From Prescottella soli (GTDB lineage Bacteria > Actinomycetota > Actinomycetes > Mycobacteriales > Mycobacteriaceae), in NCBI RefSeq assembly GCF_040024445.1, contig NZ_CP157276.1, positions 2,046,001 through 2,110,000 on the forward strand: a stretch of DNA of 64,000 bases. Direction: 5' to 3'. Shown one piece after another: positions 60,223 to 64,000 of this stretch. Both the position numbers and the translations under genes were made by a program. Numbering within the stretch: position 1 is the first letter of the stretch; the number at the start of each line of letters is the position of its first letter. A model generated the notes under the pieces. It was not told the DNA's origin, made no database searches, and saw only the letters and a list, made by a program, of their open reading frames with translations.

Positions 60223-60729
60223 TCAGATCGGCGTCAGCCAGTTGATCAGCCAGTCGTCGCCATCCTTGACCATCTCGACCCGCACGCGACTGCCACTGCT
60301 GACCGCGTCCGGCGATTCGGAACTTGTGGTGATCTGGTTGAGGTAGAGCAGGGTCACGACGCGGTCCGGGCTCGCCTCGACGACCGACTTCGCCGACGTC
60401 GACACCTGCACATCGATCGACTTCTCCTTCGCGCCGGGAGCGATGGTGTTGTCGACAAGATCCAGATACTGCTTCTTGTAGTCCTCGGTGAGTCCGTCAG
60501 CGGCAGCGTGCAGCTGGTCCTGTGCGGTGTTGTGGTTGTAGGCGAGCATCGCGACGACCTTGCCGTCGACGACGTCGAGAACCTCGCTGCGCGCCTGCTC
60601 GGTTGCCTCCGTCTCGCGCATTCCACCCGGGCCCCAGTACAGCCAACCGGCCACGCCCGCCAGCGCCACGATGGTGATCGCGACGACGATCGTCAGGATC
60701 TTCTGCAGTTGCGTCACATTGTTTTTCAC
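60223..60729 (-). CDS. Mce-associated membrane protein (mam4B-type)
   Basis: 168 residues. One N-terminal membrane helix (about 12-32) is followed by an extracytoplasmic NTF2-like domain, 'EATEQARSEVLDVVDGKVVAMLAYNHNTAQDQLHAAADGLTEDYKKQYLDLVDNTIAPGAKEK'. This is the Mas/Mam pattern found at the 3' end of mce operons, with the position of Rv3492c. These proteins stabilise or connect the Mce lipid-import complex. The start overlaps the previous gene by four bases (ATGA), so it is last in the operon. Confidence 0.9.
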   Translation of the reverse strand: MKNNVTQLQKILTIVVAITIVALAGVAGWLYWGPGGMRETEATEQARSEVLDVVDGKVVAMLAYNHNTAQDQLHAAADGLTEDYKKQYLDLVDNTIAPGAKEKSIDVQVSTSAKSVVEASPDRVVTLLYLNQITTSSESPDAVSSGSRVRVEMVKDGDDWLINWLTPI

Positions 60730-61523
60730 GGCACGAACTCCACATTCGATGCGAGCAGGTTGCCACCCTCGTCGCAGATCACCACGCGCAACCGGAACGA
60801 CTTGTCCACCGGCGGCTCGTCGGCGTTCTTCTGATTGGCCTTCACCGCGACGAGCGACGTCTTGCAGTTGCCGTCCTCGCTCTCCAGCCCGGCCTCCACC
60901 ACCTCACCGGTCGTGCTCACGTTGAGCTTGGAGACCACACCCGCGAAGTCGTTGAGCCGGGCATCGAGGTCCGCCCGCAGCGGGCCGGTGGTGCCCTCGA
61001 ACAGCTTGTCGAGGTCTTCCTTGGCCGAGTCCGACCGCAGCGTACTGATGTTGATCGCCGTGGTGCGGGCGACGTCGACGTATCTTGCCCGCTCGACCGC
61101 CAGGTCCGAGGCATGCTTGCGATCGATGAGGAGGACCGTGATTGCGGCAACGAGCGCGACGATCACGACACCTGCCAGCACGCCCAGGACCAACTGCGCC
61201 TTCGATCGTTTCGCCGGCGGTTCGTCCGAGGGGGAATCTGCCTCGACCGCCGACGCCGTGGTCGGTTCAACCGCGGTGGTAGCGCCCGACCCGGTGGTAG
61301 TCGCGTCAGGTGTCCGGACCGCGGCTTCCTGCGGTGGCACGGGGGCTGCCGGCTTCACCGACGTCCCGCCGGACCCCGGCACCGTCGGTTCCGGAGTCGT
61401 GGTCGTCGGTGTGGTCACTTCAGAATTCGTCGGCTCGGCCCCGGAGGGGCCCGCCGGACGCGAGGCGCGTCGGCGGGCCTGCCGCCCGCCGTCCTCGCGT
61501 TCGGCAGCCTTGTCGATCGTCAT
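60726..61523 (-). CDS. Mce-associated membrane protein with long Pro/Thr cytoplasmic tail (mam4A-type)
   Basis: 265 residues. Residues 1-105 are disordered, rich in Thr, Pro and Ala ('TTPTTTTPEPTVPGSGG'). One membrane helix lies around 110-135, and the rest is the same NTF2-like Mam domain. The ATG overlaps the mce4F stop by four bases, and the stop overlaps the next mam gene by four. It is the equivalent of Rv3493c in the mce4 order. Confidence 0.88.
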   Translation of the reverse strand: MTIDKAAEREDGGRQARRRASRPAGPSGAEPTNSEVTTPTTTTPEPTVPGSGGTSVKPAAPVPPQEAAVRTPDATTTGSGATTAVEPTTASAVEADSPSDEPPAKRSKAQLVLGVLAGVVIVALVAAITVLLIDRKHASDLAVERARYVDVARTTAINISTLRSDSAKEDLDKLFEGTTGPLRADLDARLNDFAGVVSKLNVSTTGEVVEAGLESEDGNCKTSLVAVKANQKNADEPPVDKSFRLRVVICDEGGNLLASNVEFVP

Positions 61524-62923
61524 CGCCCTTGCTGGCCCTTCATAAGATCCTCCAATGACTGACCCGCGTTGCCACCGAGATTCGGCTGCGAGTAAGTCCT
61601 TCCGTCGGGGCCGATGTACGTGCCCGTCACCGGATCGTACCGACGTGCCGCCGTCGTGGCACCTGTCGTGACGGGACCCGGCACCGGCTTGTCGGCCGCG
61701 GCAGCGACCGGCTGCGGTGGGCCCTGCCACGGATTGTTGCCCACCGGGACGTAGCCGTCACGACACGCTTCCGGAGTGGGTCCACGCCTGTCGGGATACT
61801 CCATACAGGGCAGATTGCGCGCACCGCGGATCGCATTCGGATCGGACTGGTCGACCTTGCAGAACAGGTCCCCAGGCGTATCGACCAGAGACTCGTCGGC
61901 AGGCGATCGCCACTGGTCCGGCGGCAGGAAGCCCGTGGTGCACGGCGGCGGATCGTTGAGCTCCATATGGAAGTTCACCAGAGCACCGTCCTCAAATGGC
62001 CCGGCGCCAGCGATGGTAACCAGAGCAGCTGTCAACGGGGGGTACAGCACCAGGATCTGCTCGATCCCCGGGTTGTAGATGACGCCCACCTCACCGACGC
62101 TGACGAGATTGGCCAGCAGCAGCGGCAACGTCGGTTTGAGGTCCTGCAGAAGCTGGTTCGCTTCCTGCGCCGCGCCCGGCCCCTTCTCGATCACAGCGCG
62201 CAGATCCGGATCGCTGGTGCGGAGCTGGTTCGTGAACGTCACCAGATCTCTTGTCCAGGATCGGATTGCGTCGCTGCTTACCACCTGGGTGTCCAGCAAG
62301 GGTCCGGCCTGATCGATGAGCGTCTTCGTCGCGTCACTGTTCTTGTTCGCCTCCTCGACGAACAACCGGGCAGAATCGATCAGACGCTGCAGGTCGGGTC
62401 CGGAACCGTTGAACGCCTTGAACGATTCGTCGATCACCGTACGGAGCTTGGTGTCCGAGATGCTCGCCAACAACAAGTCGGCCTGATCGAGCATCGCGCC
62501 GACGTCCTGCGGGACGCTGGTGCGGCTCACCGGGATGACGTCGCCGCCCGAGAGCTGTTCGCTGGAGGCGGCGTCCTCCGGCGGGACCAGGTCGACGAAC
62601 TGCTCGCCGACCGCAGACACGCTCCGGACGTCGGCGTTGACGTCTGCCGGAATGTCGAAGCCGGAGTCGACGTTGAGCACCGCCTCTACGCCGGTGTCCG
62701 AGAGCCTGACCTCCTCGACCTTGCCCACCGTCGTTCCGCGGTAGGTGACGTTCGCGTTGCGGTACAGGCCACCCGTCGAGGGCAGCTCGACTGTCACCTT
62801 GTACCGCCCGATGCCGACCATGTCCTGCAACCGCACATACTGCGTGGCCATCACGACCAGACCGATCACGGTCAGGATCGAGAAGATCACCAACTGAACC
62901 TTGACGAACTTCGAGAGCATCAT
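61520..62923 (-). CDS. mce4F: Mce family protein, last of the set (Mce4F-type)
   Basis: 467 residues. An N-terminal membrane anchor (about 8-28) is followed by the MlaD/MCE domain: 'YKVTVELPSTGGLYRNANVTYRGTTVGKVEEVRLSDTGVEAVLNVDSGFDIPADVNADVRSVSAVGEQFVDLVPP'. Then comes a helical needle region and a Pro-rich C-terminus ending SLEDLMKGQQGR. It is part of the hexameric Mce channel that carries lipid across the periplasm. The order mce-E, mce-F, two mam genes, convergent otsA is that of mce4, the cholesterol importer, so sterols are the likely cargo. The start overlaps the previous mce gene by four bases. Confidence 0.9.
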   Translation of the reverse strand: MMLSKFVKVQLVIFSILTVIGLVVMATQYVRLQDMVGIGRYKVTVELPSTGGLYRNANVTYRGTTVGKVEEVRLSDTGVEAVLNVDSGFDIPADVNADVRSVSAVGEQFVDLVPPEDAASSEQLSGGDVIPVSRTSVPQDVGAMLDQADLLLASISDTKLRTVIDESFKAFNGSGPDLQRLIDSARLFVEEANKNSDATKTLIDQAGPLLDTQVVSSDAIRSWTRDLVTFTNQLRTSDPDLRAVIEKGPGAAQEANQLLQDLKPTLPLLLANLVSVGEVGVIYNPGIEQILVLYPPLTAALVTIAGAGPFEDGALVNFHMELNDPPPCTTGFLPPDQWRSPADESLVDTPGDLFCKVDQSDPNAIRGARNLPCMEYPDRRGPTPEACRDGYVPVGNNPWQGPPQPVAAAADKPVPGPVTTGATTAARRYDPVTGTYIGPDGRTYSQPNLGGNAGQSLEDLMKGQQGR

Positions 62924-64000
62924 GGTGCCGGCTCCCCCAACGGTAGACCTGGAATGTTGATCGGAGGCAAGCCCGGAATCTGGATCCCGCCTCCAGCAGC
63001 CGGCTTCGGCTTCTCGGTGGGTTTCGCGGCCGGTGTCTGCAACGGTGCGCGCAGCGGGTCCTGCGCCTGGCCGGCCACGCCCGCATCCTTCGCCAGGATG
63101 CCTTCGGGGCTACCGAGGCGTGCTCCCATCGGCGTTCCCGACAGGAAGTTCAGTTCGAGGCGGGGCACCGTGAGATCGATCGTCATGCCGAGGTTCGCGT
63201 AGTCACCACGGATGACGTTGTTCAGACCGGCCTGGGGGAACGGGAAGGTCAACAGCACGCCGAGAACCTGGGTAAGACTCTCGCCCGAGTTCGCCAGCGC
63301 CGTCAAGGTCGGGATGAGCGCGCGGACGTTCGTCGCGAAATCGTCGCCACTCTCCTTGATCAGCCTGTCCGCGACATCGCTGAGCTGCCCGAGCGACACC
63401 ATCGCGTTGGTGATGTCCTGCCGCTGATCGACGAGCACCTCGAGCGCCGGCGGGATCGCGTCCAGCGCCTTCGAGATGGTGTCCGTCTGCTTCGCGGCGG
63501 TACCCGCCAGACGGTTGATGCCCTCCATCGCCGACACGATCTCGTTGCGCTGCCGGTCGAGACTGCCGACGAGGGTATCCAACTGCGGCACCAGATCTCG
63601 GACCGAGTCCTCCCGTCCGCCCAATGCCTTGTTCAGTTCCGACGTGATGTCCTGCAGCTGCGCCAGTCCACCGCCGTTGAGCACCACTGACAGCGACGAC
63701 AAGGTCTGTTCGGTCGTCGGGTACACACCCGCGCGATCGAGCGGAATCACGTCGCCCCCGGCGAGCTTGCCCTTGGGCGCCTCCCCGACGGGCGGGGCCA
63801 GCTCCAGGTGGGCCGAACCGAGCAGGCTGGTCTGCCCGATCTTGGCGGTCGAGTTCTCCGGAAGATCGACGTCGCCGTTGAGCGACGCAGTGACCAGTGC
63901 GTGCCAGCCCTGAACCTCGATCTTCGAAACGCGGCCGACCGTCACATCGTCCACGAGGACCGGCGAATTCTCGGTCAGCGTCGTCACATTCGGCATCTGG
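62920..64000 (-). CDS. mce4E: Mce family lipoprotein-type subunit (Mce4E/LprN-type), 5' end outside window
   Basis: At least 360 residues; the N-terminus, with the expected anchor or lipobox, lies beyond 64000. The visible MCE domain contains 'LTENSPVLVDDVTVGRVSKIEVQGWHALVTASLNGDVDLPENSTAKIGQTSLLGSAHLELAPP'. A long helical region and a Pro/Gly-rich tail ('GLPPINIPGLPLGEPAP') follow. The position before the F subunit makes it the E (LprN-like) subunit. The operon should continue to the right with the A-D subunits and YrbE permeases. Confidence 0.88.
   Translation of the reverse strand, partial: QMPNVTTLTENSPVLVDDVTVGRVSKIEVQGWHALVTASLNGDVDLPENSTAKIGQTSLLGSAHLELAPPVGEAPKGKLAGGDVIPLDRAGVYPTTEQTLSSLSVVLNGGGLAQLQDITSELNKALGGREDSVRDLVPQLDTLVGSLDRQRNEIVSAMEGINRLAGTAAKQTDTISKALDAIPPALEVLVDQRQDITNAMVSLGQLSDVADRLIKESGDDFATNVRALIPTLTALANSGESLTQVLGVLLTFPFPQAGLNNVIRGDYANLGMTIDLTVPRLELNFLSGTPMGARLGSPEGILAKDAGVAGQAQDPLRAPLQTPAAKPTEKPKPAAGGGIQIPGLPPINIPGLPLGEPAP

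Noticed and set aside
1-64000. CRISPR arrays, insertion sequences, integrases, att sites, rRNA
   Set aside because: None seen: no spaced direct repeats of CRISPR type, no transposase or integrase frames, and only one tRNA without a flanking duplicated 3' end.

Overview
The window is chromosomal DNA from a high-GC actinobacterium of the mycolic-acid group, most likely a Rhodococcus close to R. equi. The signs are GTG/TTG starts, tightly overlapping ATGA gene pairs, an otsA next to an mce4-type operon (the order known from Mycobacterium), a PtpB-like secreted phosphatase, and a hydroxamate siderophore locus resembling the one I recall for R. equi rhequichelin. Almost the whole window is coding. 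I see no insertion sequence, prophage or CRISPR array.

Layout. 1-9 kb: a partial PLP enzyme, a HIT hydrolase, a TetR/P450 divergon, a KstD-like flavoprotein, an ABC exporter divergent from a MarR regulator, and a saccharopine-dehydrogenase-like reductase divergent from a TetR. 9-16 kb: an MFS transporter, then a minus-strand run with purD, an aminotransferase, a TetR, purB and a dienelactone hydrolase. 16-25 kb: a GT39/GT2-GtrA pair, a secreted YdcF-family protein, a HIT protein, a two-component system, a 45-residue glycine-zipper peptide and a DAO-family oxidase divergent from a TetR. 25.8-27.5 kb: a guanidine-III riboswitch in front of an SMR exporter, then a protein built of 14 decapeptide repeats and a 43-residue peptide. 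27.5-32.8 kb: an XRE-cupin regulator divergent from a flavoprotein/methyltransferase pair, small genes, tRNA-Thr and a ThrE exporter.

32.8-58.4 kb is an iron-siderophore island. It holds an MbtH-like protein, an ornithine N-hydroxylase, a 5586-residue NRPS (C-A-T-E-C-A-T-E-C-A-T-C-A-T-C), an alpha/beta hydrolase, a formyltransferase and a heterodimeric ABC exporter. Three IdeR/DmdR-type iron boxes lie in front of the NRPS, the hydrolase/formyltransferase pair and the exporter. Reading the A-domain pockets by hand gives codes identical to those known for formyl-hydroxyornithine (module 1) and hydroxyornithine (module 3), a Ser-like code (module 2) and an unassigned code (module 4). With epimerases in modules 1 and 2, this predicts a coelichelin-like tetrapeptide. 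The third and last condensation domains have lost the catalytic histidine motif, and there is no thioesterase. A PtpB-like phosphatase and an unknown acidic protein sit inside the island.

58.4-64 kb: a 57-residue protein and otsA, converging on the end of an mce4-type sterol-uptake operon (mce4E, mce4F and two Mce-associated membrane proteins) that runs off the right edge.

All calls come from reading the sequence. No database search was run.
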